A stretch of DNA of 36,914 bases from Phycisphaerae bacterium (lineage in GTDB: Bacteria; Planctomycetota; Phycisphaerae; UBA1845): assembly GCA_022072505.1 (NCBI GenBank), contig JAJVHU010000049.1:1-36914 (forward strand), written 5' to 3'. Positions 23,854 to 32,796 of the stretch are shown one piece after another; the first letter of the stretch is position 1; every line of letters begins with the position of its first letter. The notes under the pieces were generated by a model that worked only from the letters and a program-made list of their open reading frames with translations, made no database searches and was not told the DNA's origin. The position numbers and the translations under genes are program-made.

Positions 23854-24765
23854 ATGGGGAACAAGCGACAGGTTCGGGCGGCTTGGGGGTTGGCGGCGGT
23901 GGCGACGGCGTTCGTTCCGTGGCTTTCGGGCGCGGCGCGGGCGGCGGTGGTGGGCGTGGAGGCCGACATCACGGCGCTGGACGGGGCCGACGGGGGAATT
24001 GCGCTGATCATCGACTACGACGGCAACGACAACCTCTACGCCAAGGTCGTCGTGGATCCCAACACCGGCGAGTTCGCCGGGGCGCGGATGGGGCACGGCA
24101 ACGACCAGGCCGGTTGGCCGGGAATGACCGGCGGACCGTCGGTCTTCGGGTTTTCAGAGCGATTCCGTTCCGCACATATGATCTTCGAGTGGGATACGAA
24201 CACGGGCAGGGTCGCCCTGCGACTGCTCAACCTGGACGGGGATTCGAATCGGCGTCTCGATTTCCTCCGCGGCGGGTGGGTCAACACTCCGGGCGGGTCG
24301 GACGTCGGGTTCGGCGGCGACACCAACAAGATCGCGCTGGATGAGTTCCAGTTCGTGGACACCAACGTCTGTGATGCTTTCGAGCGCGCCAACGGCGACA
24401 TCGGCCGCATGTGGCGCATCGATCACGGCGCCGCGGAAGTGCAGGGCGGGACCGCCCGCGCGGACGGCGCGGCGATCGTGATCTGGGTGTGCGAGAACTG
24501 CGGCGTCGCCAGCGGCGTCGAGAAGCTCAACGCCAAGTGCAAGGAGCGCAACGGGAGCAACACGGTCACCGCCAAGGTCACCAAGGGACTTCCGGGCGAA
24601 ACGATCCAGTTCTCGCTCGCCGGAGATTCTCGAAGCGGAAAGGAAACCTTTAATAACCGGGGCAAAGCGAAGTTCAAGTGGACCGACGTGGACAGCGGTC
24701 TGCAATTCGTCTTCGCGTCCTCCCCTTGCGGATACACGCTCGAGTCCCGGCCGACCTGCCCCTGA
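23854..24765 (+). CDS. Secreted protein with Cys-containing C-terminal beta domain
   Basis: The product is 303 residues, started at the ATG at 23854 because it gives a normal signal peptide (WGLAAVATAFVPWLSGAARA); the frame upstream lacks coding character. Residues 35-205 form a beta-rich domain (ALIIDYDGNDNLYAKVVVD, VALRLLNLDGDSNRRLDFL, IALDEFQFVDTNVCDAFER) that might be a lectin-like or PEP-CTERM-type fold; no family is claimed. The C-terminal 90 residues (VCENCGVASGVEKLNAKCKE, TVTAKVTKGLPGETIQFSLA, GKAKFKWTDVDSG) look like a small immunoglobulin-like domain recurring in planctomycete secreted proteins; that recurrence is recollection. It has its own promoter. The stop codon lies at the edge of dispersed-repeat DNA, so the last few residues could be repeat-derived. 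Function unknown. Confidence 0.75.
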   Translation: MGNKRQVRAAWGLAAVATAFVPWLSGAARAAVVGVEADITALDGADGGIALIIDYDGNDNLYAKVVVDPNTGEFAGARMGHGNDQAGWPGMTGGPSVFGFSERFRSAHMIFEWDTNTGRVALRLLNLDGDSNRRLDFLRGGWVNTPGGSDVGFGGDTNKIALDEFQFVDTNVCDAFERANGDIGRMWRIDHGAAEVQGGTARADGAAIVIWVCENCGVASGVEKLNAKCKERNGSNTVTAKVTKGLPGETIQFSLAGDSRSGKETFNNRGKAKFKWTDVDSGLQFVFASSPCGYTLESRPTCP

Positions 24766-25070
24766 CGGACGGGCGCAAGGAAACCCGCCACGGCGAAGGC
24801 GGGACACGTCGGCGTTCCTCTGCAACGCAGACCTGCTCGCTTGGCGGCGCGACGACGCTGTTCCGCTGGCGGCGCGACGACGCTGTTTCCTGGGCGCGCC
24901 GCGCAGAATGACAGCCGAATGACACAAGAAGGAGCCTCCCGCTCCGGTGACGGTGCGGATCGCGTGATCCACACCTCCGCCGGGCGCGGGAGGCCCCGCT
25001 TATCCTCGAACTGCGTGCGCGAGAACTCGCCGGCTAGCCGGAGCGCTCTCGCACGGCGCCGACGCCCGTG
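24766..25070. repeat. Repeat-bearing intergenic region
   Basis: No gene is seen. Two consecutive 25-base units (TGGCGGCGCGACGACGCTGT plus a variable end) occupy 24842-24890, and a further GC-rich segment (GAAACCCGCCACGGCGAAGG) directly follows the upstream gene's stop. Similar GGGACACG-type sequence occurs in the 2590-2676 repeat block. Confidence 0.5.
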
Positions 25071-25241
25071 TCACGGACAATCGACGTTTTCGGTCAGCCC
25101 GCACGACGGGACCGACGCCGTTCCGTCCTGCGAAGGACGCTCCTTGACCACGACCTTGCCGCGGCGGTTAGCGGCCTTGGTCGTGCATTCCCCGGTCGGC
25201 GAGACGATGCCGTAAACCGCACCCGGCGTTCCTCGCTTCAT
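25071..25241 (-). CDS. Possible short Cys-containing protein or gene remnant
   Basis: Fifty-six codons from an ATG at 25241 read MKRGTPGAVYGIVSPTGECT... and end LTENVDCP. Third codon positions are strongly GC-biased, as in real genes here, and the C-terminus is Cys-containing like other secreted proteins nearby. There is no clear ribosome site and no signal peptide. It may be the last piece of a lost secreted-protein gene rather than a working gene. Confidence 0.3.
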   Translation of the reverse strand: MKRGTPGAVYGIVSPTGECTTKAANRRGKVVVKERPSQDGTASVPSCGLTENVDCP

Positions 25242-25352
25242 GCTGAAAACTGTCAGACTTCGTATTGTTGGATCGCGGAACTTCCGACTGCGCCGCACCC
25301 ATTCGTGAACGTGATGCCTCACGCCGGAAATGCCCCGCAGATGAAAAAAACT

Positions 25353-26555
25353 TCATGCTTCTCCGGCGAGTCCTTCCCGCGGGGCGAAACGGTTCCCGGG
25401 CAAAGCCCGGATCGCCCCCTTGAGTTGCAATGAGGTCAGCAACGCGAGCGTCCTGCCCGGATCCAGCCCGGCTTGGGCGTGGATCGCCTCGACGCTTGCG
25501 CCTTCCCCCGCCACCGCTGCGAGAATCCGCGCCTCATCCTCGGAAAGCCGTGACCACGGCAGCGCCGCCGGTGGCGCCGGCGTCGGCGCGCCATCCGCCT
25601 TCGGACCCTCCAGATCAAGCTCCTTCTTAAGCACCCGCCCGACCTCCTCCAGACCGTCCAGCACGTCCTCGACCGTGGTCACCAGTTGCGCCGATCCGTC
25701 GCGGATCAGGCGGTTCACGCCCGCGCTGTACTCGCCCTGGTCCACGCGCCCGGGGATCGCGAAGACCTCCCGGTTGTAATCCGCAGCCAGGCGGGCCGTG
25801 ATCAACGCGCCGCTTCGTTCGCTCGCCTCGACGATCAGCACGCCCAGCGTCAGCCCGACGATGATCCGGTTGCGCGGCGGGAAATGATGCGCGTCCGGCG
25901 CGGTGTCCATCGGAAGCTCGCTGATCAGCGCCCCCTGCGCGACGATCCGATCCGCCAGATCCTTGTGCTCGGGCGGGTAGACGTGCTTCAGCCCGTTGCC
26001 GAGCACGGCGAGCGTCCGTCCGCCCGCCGCCAGCGCCCCCAGATGCGCCGCGCCGTCAATCCCCCGCGCCATCCCCGAAACGATCGTCAGTCCCGCGCGG
26101 GCAAGTCCCTCCGCGAAGCGCCGCGCCTGCTCGACGCCGTAGTGCGAACACTTCCGCGCCCCGACGATCGCCACACCCAGCGCATCCTCAACCTGGACGG
26201 TCCCGCGCACGTAAACGCACGTCGGCGGGTCGCTGATGCGACGCAGAAGCCAGGGATAATCCGGGTCGTACCGACAGAGAATCCGCGCCCCGCCCCGTGC
26301 GGCCTCCGCGATCTCCTGCTCAGCCGACGCGTCCTCCCGCGCGGCGCGGACCGCCGCCGCCACCCGCCGCCCGACGCCCTCCACCCGCTCAAGCTCCCCG
26401 GGCGACGCCGCCAGCACGGCGTCCACCGACCCGAAGTGATCGAGCAACCGCTGCGTGCGGATCGGCCCGACGTCCTTCGTCAGGTGCAACCGCAGCATCT
26501 TCCGCCCAAGTTCCGAGGCGGTCCCCCCCGACGGAGGCGTCGATTGTGCTTCCAT
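25353..26555 (-). CDS. dprA: DNA processing protein DprA (Smf)
   Basis: The product is 400 residues from the ATG at 26555, after AGAGGA. An N-terminal helix-hairpin-helix region (LLDHFGSVDAVLAASPGELE, VEGVGRRVAAAV) precedes the Rossmann-like DprA core: VAIVGARKCSHYG, IVSGMARGIDGAAHLGAL, LAVLGNGLKHVYPPEHKDL, FPPRNRIIVGLTLGVLIVEA, SGALITARLA and EVFAIPGRVDQGEYSAGVN. A C-terminal winged helix (RLSEDEARILAAVAGEGASV) is also present. DprA loads RecA on incoming single-stranded DNA in natural transformation. It ends the minus-strand run behind the por genes, 170 bases after porB, and may be cotranscribed or have its own promoter. The protein appears complete. Confidence 0.96.
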   Translation of the reverse strand: MEAQSTPPSGGTASELGRKMLRLHLTKDVGPIRTQRLLDHFGSVDAVLAASPGELERVEGVGRRVAAAVRAAREDASAEQEIAEAARGGARILCRYDPDYPWLLRRISDPPTCVYVRGTVQVEDALGVAIVGARKCSHYGVEQARRFAEGLARAGLTIVSGMARGIDGAAHLGALAAGGRTLAVLGNGLKHVYPPEHKDLADRIVAQGALISELPMDTAPDAHHFPPRNRIIVGLTLGVLIVEASERSGALITARLAADYNREVFAIPGRVDQGEYSAGVNRLIRDGSAQLVTTVEDVLDGLEEVGRVLKKELDLEGPKADGAPTPAPPAALPWSRLSEDEARILAAVAGEGASVEAIHAQAGLDPGRTLALLTSLQLKGAIRALPGNRFAPREGLAGEA

Positions 26556-26725
26556 CACGTTTCCTCTTGCCGCTCCGCGACCGGCCCCGCATGCGGACAC
26601 GCCCGGGCGAGCCGCGCGGCTCAGCGCCTCGCGCGCCCGGACTCGACCGAAAAGAGTACGAACAACGCACCGCGGATGCAAGAAACTTCCCGACGGCGGC
26701 GCCCGATCGGCAGGTACGGCGCGGG

Positions 26726-27631
26726 TCATTCGTGAGCGGACGGAAACGCCGCGGCGAGTCGATCAAGGCGGGTCCACTGCTCGCGGATCTGCGACTCGAT
26801 GCGCGTCACGTCCACGCAGGAACCGGCGTAGCGGCGCTGACACTCCGCGTAACGCTGCGGGGGCGTGCCGTCGGGACGGGCGTTGATGCGGTAGCGGTCG
26901 CCGTCGAAGACCTCATACAGGGGGAACAAGCCGCAGCGCACCGCCAGGTCGATCAACGCGACGCTCTCCTGCGGTTCGGACTTCCACCCCGTCGGGCAGG
27001 GCGACAGCAGCAGCAGAAACCGGAACCCTTTCATTCCCAGCGCCAGGCGCACCTTGCGCAGGAAGTCGTCGCGATGCGCGATCGAGAGGGTGGCGGCATA
27101 AGGGATGCGGTGCGCGGCCAGGATGGCGACGATGTCCTTCTTGCGCTCCGTTTTGCCCCTCGGCGTGGTCGAAGTGGCGACGCCCTCGGGGGTGGCGCTG
27201 CTGCGTTGGCCGCCGGTGTTGCCGTAAATCTCGTTGTCGTAGCAGAGGTAAAGGATGTTTTCGTTGCGCTCGGCCGCGGCGGAGAGCGTGGCGACGCCGA
27301 TGTCGTAGGTTCCGCCGTCCCCCGCCCAGCAGATCACCGGCGCGTCCTCGCCGTTGAGTTCGCCGACCAGCGCCAGCCCGGTGGCCACCGCGGCGGCGCT
27401 GGCGAAGGTCGTCGCCGCCACGGGCGCGCCGTAGGCGCTGGTCGGAAAGGCGCCCGCCGTCACGATCCCGCAACACGCCGGGATCGCCAGCAGCGGACGG
27501 CGCTGCGGACCCAGCGCCTGCTCGAGCAGTTGCAGCCCGATCGACATGCCGCAGCCGGCACAATTCGTGTTTCCCGCACGGAGCAGCGCGTCGCACCGAT
27601 CCTCTTGTTGGGTCACCGCCATCGCGGTCAT
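26726..27631 (-). CDS. porB: Pyruvate:ferredoxin oxidoreductase, beta subunit
   Basis: The product is 301 residues. Cluster-ligating cysteines are in RAGNTNCAGCGMS and a further Cys pair in AIPACCGIV. The thiamine diphosphate site is ICWAGDGGTYDIG, with the Mg-binding NEIYGNTGGQRS, ending in the typical C-terminal helices. It binds TPP and a 4Fe-4S cluster and, with the alpha and gamma parts, oxidises pyruvate (or another 2-oxoacid) to acetyl-CoA with reduction of ferredoxin. The start codon overlaps the stop of porA by four bases (ATGA arrangement), which implies coupled translation. Pyruvate is the likely substrate because of family resemblance; a branched-chain or other 2-oxoacid is less likely. 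Confidence 0.93.
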   Translation of the reverse strand: MTAMAVTQQEDRCDALLRAGNTNCAGCGMSIGLQLLEQALGPQRRPLLAIPACCGIVTAGAFPTSAYGAPVAATTFASAAAVATGLALVGELNGEDAPVICWAGDGGTYDIGVATLSAAAERNENILYLCYDNEIYGNTGGQRSSATPEGVATSTTPRGKTERKKDIVAILAAHRIPYAATLSIAHRDDFLRKVRLALGMKGFRFLLLLSPCPTGWKSEPQESVALIDLAVRCGLFPLYEVFDGDRYRINARPDGTPPQRYAECQRRYAGSCVDVTRIESQIREQWTRLDRLAAAFPSAHE

Positions 27632-28797
27632 GCGCCTACCTCCTGCCAGACCGGCTCTTCCGAATGCTCGCGCTCATGCAGGTCGTCGGTGATCTTCGCC
27701 AGCACCTCCGGCGTCACATCTCCGCCCGCCAGTCCGACGATGTAGTCCTGCACAAGGATGTCGCCGCGGCCCTGGAGCGTCGCCGCCACCTCGCCCCAGA
27801 ACACGCCGCCTGATCCCGGCGAGTGATTCCGGTCCAGCACCCCCACGTGGCGGACGCCCTTCAGCGCCGCCCGCAGCGCCTCGCGCGGGAAAGGCCTGAA
27901 CATCTTCAACCGGACCAGACCCACCGGGTCGCCCCGCTCCCGCCGCGCTTCGACGAGCCGGCGCGCCGTCCGCGCCACCGTGTTGCACGCGACCAGCACA
28001 TCGACCGCGCCATCAACGTGATCCGTGCGAAGCGCCCCGTCCGGACGGCGGCCGAAAACCGCCTCAAACTCGTCCAGCGCTTCCTCCAGCACCTGCGGCA
28101 CGCGCTCCATCGCGTCCTGGATGCGCCGTCGCTGATGTTCGGACTCGCGCGGCCAGGTCAACCCGCCGATCGTCGCCGGGCGTTCGACGCGCAACCGGTG
28201 CGGGACGTGGCACGACGGCAGAAACCGGTCCACCTGCGCCTGATCCGGAAGCTCGACCCCCATCAACGTGTGTGAGACGACGAAGCCGTCCATCGCGACG
28301 CACGCCGGCAGCATCACGCGCGGATCCTCCGCGACGCGGAACGCCAGCAGGATCGTGTCCACCAGATCCTGATGCGACTCCGTGTAAAACTGGATCCACG
28401 CCGCGTCGCGGAACATCAGGCTGTCGCCCTGATCCACCCAGATGTTCCACGGCGGTCCGAGCGTCCGGTTCACCGCGACGAGCACGATCGGAAGCCGCAG
28501 ATACCCGGCGGCGAAGATGTTCTCGACCATGTACGCCAGTCCGTTGGCGGAGCTGGCGGTGAAGGCGCGGGCGCCGTTCATCGACGCGCCGAGGCAGACC
28601 GCCATCGCGCTGTGCTCACTCTCGACCGGCACGACGCGCCCGCGGGAGAAGTTGAACGCCCGGAGAAACTCAATGATCTCCGTCTGCGGCGTGATCGGGT
28701 AAGCCCCGGCGGCGCAGCCCCGCGCCGACCGGTTCGCCTCGCCGCAGGCCGCCAGAACATGCCCCGCCGCATGATTCCCCGTCACCAGCGCCTTCAT
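27628..28797 (-). CDS. porA: Pyruvate:ferredoxin oxidoreductase, alpha subunit
   Basis: The product is 389 residues. The family hallmarks are GAYPITPQTEIIEFLRAF, VPVESEHSAMAVCLGASMNG, ARAFTASSANGLAYMVEN and NRTLGPPWNIWVDQGDSL, and in the second half the transketolase C-like domain (GLVRLKMFRPFPREALRAAL, VGVLDRNHSPGSGG). This subunit forms half of the TPP site and binds pyruvate with porB. It sits in a four-gene run on the minus strand: gamma-fusion, OmpH-like gene, porA, porB, with gaps of 15 and 16 bases and then an overlap. The gene order implies one transcript. Confidence 0.94.
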   Translation of the reverse strand: MKALVTGNHAAGHVLAACGEANRSARGCAAGAYPITPQTEIIEFLRAFNFSRGRVVPVESEHSAMAVCLGASMNGARAFTASSANGLAYMVENIFAAGYLRLPIVLVAVNRTLGPPWNIWVDQGDSLMFRDAAWIQFYTESHQDLVDTILLAFRVAEDPRVMLPACVAMDGFVVSHTLMGVELPDQAQVDRFLPSCHVPHRLRVERPATIGGLTWPRESEHQRRRIQDAMERVPQVLEEALDEFEAVFGRRPDGALRTDHVDGAVDVLVACNTVARTARRLVEARRERGDPVGLVRLKMFRPFPREALRAALKGVRHVGVLDRNHSPGSGGVFWGEVAATLQGRGDILVQDYIVGLAGGDVTPEVLAKITDDLHEREHSEEPVWQEVGA

Positions 28798-28813
28798 GCG
28801 TCCGCTCCTTCCG

Positions 28814-29332
28814 TCATCCGCCCGCTTTCGGTTCGGCGGGTTTCCGGTCGGGGTGTGCCGGCGGGAACCGCTTCACCACCAGCGACGTGACATCGACGAT
28901 CTCGACGTTCTCGCTCGCAAAGAGCGTCGCCTCGACGATCGCGTGGACGCCCGCCTCGCGTGCGATCTCCGGCCAGACCTCCTTCAGGTGCGCGAGAATG
29001 TTTGTGATCGGCGCTTCGCCGGCGAGTTGGCGGTGCGCCCGCTCCTGCATCGCGGCGCCCTGGGCCTCCAACTCCTTGACCCGGGCGTCCTGTCCCGCCG
29101 CCCGCGCCTCGTCGCGCTGGCGGATCAGCTCCTTCATCACGTCGTCATGCTGCTTCGAGCGGTGATACGCGACCATCACGTCGGCGCGCTGAAACGTCCC
29201 GATGCGGAAGAGGGCGGGCTTCCGCGCGACGTCCTGACCGGCGCCCGCCGGCGCGCCGCCGAACATCACCAGCGCGCCCGCCGCGCACGCCGTGGCGAAC
29301 ACGCCGGTCATTCCCAGAAGATGACGGTTCAT
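28814..29332 (-). CDS. Exported OmpH/Skp-like helical protein
   Basis: The product is 172 residues. A signal peptide (GMTGVFATACAAGALVMFGG) is followed by a short strand (LFRIGTFQRADVMVAYHRS), a charged helix about 50 residues long (MKELIRQRDEARAAGQDARV, VKELEAQGAAMQERAHRQLA) and a closing alpha/beta part (AGVHAIVEATLFASENVEIV). That order of strand, long coiled coil and strand resembles the periplasmic chaperone Skp/OmpH, but the match is by layout rather than by a strict motif. It lies inside the por operon, 15 bases after the gamma fusion and 16 bases before porA. This is odd for an exported protein among cytoplasmic oxidoreductase subunits. Function unknown. Confidence 0.7.
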   Translation of the reverse strand: MNRHLLGMTGVFATACAAGALVMFGGAPAGAGQDVARKPALFRIGTFQRADVMVAYHRSKQHDDVMKELIRQRDEARAAGQDARVKELEAQGAAMQERAHRQLAGEAPITNILAHLKEVWPEIAREAGVHAIVEATLFASENVEIVDVTSLVVKRFPPAHPDRKPAEPKAGG

Positions 29333-29347
29333 TGCCTTCCCTTTCGA

Positions 29348-31558
29348 TCAGAGTTCGGTCAGATACACGACGCCGCGCGGGCATACCGACGCGCACACGC
29401 CGCATCCTTTGCACTGGCCGTAATCAAAGAAAAACTCCTCGCCGCGCCGCACCAGCACGCCTTCCGGACAATACTGCACGCACCGGTCGCATTGATTGCA
29501 CACCCCGCAACTGAAGCACCGCGCGGCTTCGTCCGTCGCAACGTGGAACACCGGATCATCGGGAAGCCCGCGGCGGACCTCCGTGAAGGTGTGCCTGCGG
29601 GCTGAGACCGGCGTCACCCGCCCGTGAGCGCCCGGCGCGGGGGTGAAGACGTGCATCGTGACGTGCTCGGGCGTCGCCACGGGCGCGGGTTCCGGCGGGA
29701 AAAGATCCTCCCCCGTCAGCGCCCGATGAATGTGCAGCGCTGCCCGCCGACCGCTCCCGATCGCCGCCGCGACCGTCCCCTCGTTCGTGGCGAAGTCTCC
29801 GCCCAGAAAGACCGGCGCGGAAGCGAGACCGACCAGCGCCGCTCCCTCGCGGATCGCGGATCCTTCCGGAAGGATGCGCAGATCGGCGGACTGCCCCAGC
29901 GCCAGGATGACGCGATCGCCCCGCAGGTCGAAATCTCCGTCCTCGCTGACGTCGGGCACGACGCCGCGACGGCCGTCCGCGCCCGGTTCACCAAGCCGCA
30001 TCCGCCGGCACGTCAGCAGCGCCGCGCTCCCCGCCCGCCGAACCCGGACCGGCGCCGCAAGCTCCTCCAGACGGACGCCCTCCTCCAGCGCTTCGTCGAT
30101 CTCCTCGCCGATCGCGGGCATCTCGGCGCGCGTCCGGCGGTAGACGATGCGCACCTCCGCCGCGCCGACGCGCGCCGCCGTCCGCGCCGCATCCACCGCC
30201 GTGTTCCCCCCGCCGATGACCAGCACGTGCTCGCCGTCAAACCGGACCCCGCCGCGGCGCGCTTCGTCGAGGAACGCCAGCCCATCAAGGACGACTCCGT
30301 CTCCGCCTTCGCCGAGGTCGATCCGCTCCGCCGCCTGAAGCCCGCACGCCACGAAGACCGCGGCGAAGCGCGTCGTCAGCTCAGCCAGGGACGTAAGCGT
30401 GACACGCTCATGACAGACCGTGACCCCGTAGTCGAGGATGTGACGGATTTCCTCGTCCAGCACGTCCCGCGGCAGGCGGTACTCCGGAATCCCGGTGCGC
30501 AGCAATCCGCCCAGCTCCGCGCCGGCCTCGATCAGCGTGATCGGATAACCGAGACGCGCGAGATGATACGTCGCGGAAAGCCCGGCCGGACCGGACCCGA
30601 CGACCGCCACGGCTTCGACCCGCGGCGCCGTCGCCGCCGGGGGCCGCGTTCCGTGGTCCGCCGCGTAACGCTCCAGGTCGCGGATGTTGACGGCCTCGTC
30701 GAAGAGCTTCCGGTTGCAGGCGTTCATGCAAGGCGCCGGGCACACCCGACCGCACACGCCGGGCAGCGGCGTCGTCTCCAGCAGGATCTCCAGCGCCGCC
30801 GTCGGATCGCCGCGCTGGATCGCCTCGACGAACCCGCGCACGTCGTTGCCCGCCGGACACCCGTGATTGCACGGCGGGGTCAGCGTCCGCCGATGCGGCT
30901 GTCGCGACGCCCAGCTTCCGGTCCGCAGTCGCGGCGCCTCGCCGACGGCGTCATCCAGAACATCCAGCGGCGTCGCCGCAGCGCGCCGGGGCGGCGCCGC
31001 CGTCGCGCCGGGCAACATCGCCTGACGGACGGCGTCAAAGGCGCGACGCGCCGCTCGCACGTTGGACTCGCCGAAGCGCAGGTCCGCCAGCGCCGCGATC
31101 GCCTCCTCGACCGGCAAGTCGAACATCCGCGCCGCCGCGCCGAGCAAGGTCGTGTTGACGATCGGAACCGCGCGCGTTCCGAGCCGCTCCTCGACCGCGA
31201 TCGAGGTCGCGTCCACGCACGCCACCCTTCGTCCGGGCAGCAACGCCTCGAACGCCTCGGGTGGCTCGGGCGTGTTCAGCAGAATCCACCCGCCGGGCTT
31301 GAGTCCTTCGACGATCGCCGGACCGATCAGCGTGCGGTCGAGCACGATGACGTGATCCGGCGTCTTCACCTGGTTGTGATTCGTGATCTCCGCGTCGCTG
31401 ATGCGGACGAACGCCTGAACCGGCGCTCCGGACCGCTCCGCCGCGTACACCCCGAACGCCTGCACGTACGCGCCGCGCCGGAAAAACACCGTGGCGATCA
31501 GCTTCGCCAGCGTCACCCCGCCCTGACCGCCCCGGCCGTAGAGCGTCATCTCCACCAC
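29348..31558 (-). CDS. POR gamma subunit fused to GltD-like flavoprotein and 2[4Fe-4S] ferredoxin
   Basis: The product is 736 residues, starting at GTG at 31558, eight bases after AGGGAGG. Three modules are joined. Residues 1-185 are the gamma (PorC) domain: MTLYGRGGQGGVTLAK, TNHNQVKTPDHVIVLD. Residues about 230-650 are a GltD-like NAD(P)H-dependent flavoprotein. It has cluster cysteines in CNHGCPAGNDV and CGRVCPAPCMNAC, an FAD site VVGSGPAGLSATYHLA and an NAD(P) site VIGGGNTAVDAARTA. The final 60 residues are a PorD-type ferredoxin with CFSCGVCNQCDRCVQYCP and CKGCGVCASVCPRG. The normal POR gamma and delta subunits are thus bridged by a pyridine-nucleotide oxidoreductase in one chain. I infer direct electron exchange between the POR clusters and NAD(P)H. 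It is the first gene of the por run. Confidence 0.92.
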   Translation of the reverse strand: MVEMTLYGRGGQGGVTLAKLIATVFFRRGAYVQAFGVYAAERSGAPVQAFVRISDAEITNHNQVKTPDHVIVLDRTLIGPAIVEGLKPGGWILLNTPEPPEAFEALLPGRRVACVDATSIAVEERLGTRAVPIVNTTLLGAAARMFDLPVEEAIAALADLRFGESNVRAARRAFDAVRQAMLPGATAAPPRRAAATPLDVLDDAVGEAPRLRTGSWASRQPHRRTLTPPCNHGCPAGNDVRGFVEAIQRGDPTAALEILLETTPLPGVCGRVCPAPCMNACNRKLFDEAVNIRDLERYAADHGTRPPAATAPRVEAVAVVGSGPAGLSATYHLARLGYPITLIEAGAELGGLLRTGIPEYRLPRDVLDEEIRHILDYGVTVCHERVTLTSLAELTTRFAAVFVACGLQAAERIDLGEGGDGVVLDGLAFLDEARRGGVRFDGEHVLVIGGGNTAVDAARTAARVGAAEVRIVYRRTRAEMPAIGEEIDEALEEGVRLEELAAPVRVRRAGSAALLTCRRMRLGEPGADGRRGVVPDVSEDGDFDLRGDRVILALGQSADLRILPEGSAIREGAALVGLASAPVFLGGDFATNEGTVAAAIGSGRRAALHIHRALTGEDLFPPEPAPVATPEHVTMHVFTPAPGAHGRVTPVSARRHTFTEVRRGLPDDPVFHVATDEAARCFSCGVCNQCDRCVQYCPEGVLVRRGEEFFFDYGQCKGCGVCASVCPRGVVYLTEL

Positions 31559-31974
31559 GCCCGGACCCTCCCTGAAAAGGCGAACCCCCGTCTGTGCGGC
31601 CCGCGATGCGGCGCGCGACCGGCCCTGCAAGGTCTGCCTGTCATGTAGCCGGGGCAAGCCGCGTACCAGAACCCCCGGTTGCGGCACGTCGCTTTCGCGT
31701 CCTCCGGCAAGATCCGCCAGAAATGCAGCGTCCGCCGCGATTATCCGGGCGCCATCGCGGGCGCGAGGGCGTTCGCCGGGCGCGAAATCGTACTCTTGTG
31801 AATTGAGGGCGTTTGCGGCACGACGGGCGCGGCGACTCCGCGCTTCGTTTACCTCAGACGCTGCGCGAAACGGCGCGGTGGAAACGGAGGGCTTCCCGCG
31901 ACGACGCGACGAGCGGGGGTGGAGGGGGACGCGAGGGTTCGGATGATTTCGAGGGCGGACGGGAGACGACAGCC
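31559..31974. other. Divergent intergenic region, por operon and membrane-protein gene
   Basis: These 416 bases separate two divergent transcripts. Both promoters should lie here, but none stands out: a TACTCTTG-type stretch near 31790 is the only AT-leaning spot. No gene with a ribosome site was found. Confidence 0.4.
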
Positions 31975-32586
31975 GTGATTACATCGGTATCCGACTGGGT
32001 GGCGTTCCTTCATGCATGCGACGCGCTGACGGGGATTCCCTTTGTGTTGTCCGGCGCGGCGATGATGCTGCTCGGGTGGCGGATGTGGAAGTTCGCCGTG
32101 GTGCTGACGTTCGCGTTGATCGGTTTGATGGTGGGCGTGGCGCTGGCGCAGACGCCGTCGCAGGCTGCGCTTTACGGCGTCGGCGGCGCCGTGGCGCTGG
32201 GGTTGGCGAGCTTTCCGCCCGTGCATCAGTCGATCGCGGTGCTCGGCGGGCTGATCAGCGCAGGGCTGGTGCGGATGTTCCTCGAGTCGGTCGGGCTGGA
32301 GGGCGTGCCGCTGTGGATCGCGGTCGCGCTGACGCTGCTGGTCGTGACCCCGCTGTGCGCGATCAACCGCAAGCAAGTCATCATCCTCATCACCGCGTTT
32401 CAAGGCGCGGTGTTGATGATCTCCGGACTGGCGATCCTCGTGCGCGCCGAACCGGCGCTGCGCGGCACGTATGAGCAGATGTCCGAGTACAGCGCGATCG
32501 TCGGTCCTTTCGTGTTGCTGGTGCCTACCGTGGTGAGCGTGTTCCTCCAGATGGCGGACGTGCGGCAGCGCGAGCGCGGAAACTAG
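31975..32586 (+). CDS. Multi-pass membrane protein of unknown function
   Basis: The product is 203 residues from a GTG at 31975, with GGGAG nine bases upstream; the frame runs further up but is non-hydrophobic and Arg/Gly-rich. About six transmembrane segments are seen: PFVLSGAAMMLLGWRM, KFAVVLTFALIGLMVGVALA, GVGGAVALGLASFPPV, HQSIAVLGGLISAGLV, LWIAVALTLLVVTPLCAI, and VIILITAFQGAVLMISGLAI followed by VGPFVLLVPTVVSVFLQM. The pattern resembles DUF4203/TMEM198-like proteins, but I would not assign that family without a search. The gene is alone, divergent from the por run. No enzymatic motif is visible. Confidence 0.75.
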   Translation: MITSVSDWVAFLHACDALTGIPFVLSGAAMMLLGWRMWKFAVVLTFALIGLMVGVALAQTPSQAALYGVGGAVALGLASFPPVHQSIAVLGGLISAGLVRMFLESVGLEGVPLWIAVALTLLVVTPLCAINRKQVIILITAFQGAVLMISGLAILVRAEPALRGTYEQMSEYSAIVGPFVLLVPTVVSVFLQMADVRQRERGN

Positions 32587-32796
32587 GGTTGGGCGAGGGC
32601 GGGGGGCGCACGCGAAGCGCCCGGCTCCTCGTCCAGACAGCGCGCGACGCCGCAGCGCACGAGATCCCCGGTCCGCAAGAGATCGACGAGCGCCGTCCCC
32701 TGTCCGCCAGCCGGTGCTTCGGGTATACTCCGACCCTCGTCGCCGGGCGCGGACCGGCGGGCGTCAAAGGCGGAGAGGAAAGGGGCGCACAAAGCC

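Noticed and set aside
31594..31806. Small plus-strand gene in the por upstream gap
   Set aside because: Pro/Arg-rich, no ribosome site and no recognisable motif.
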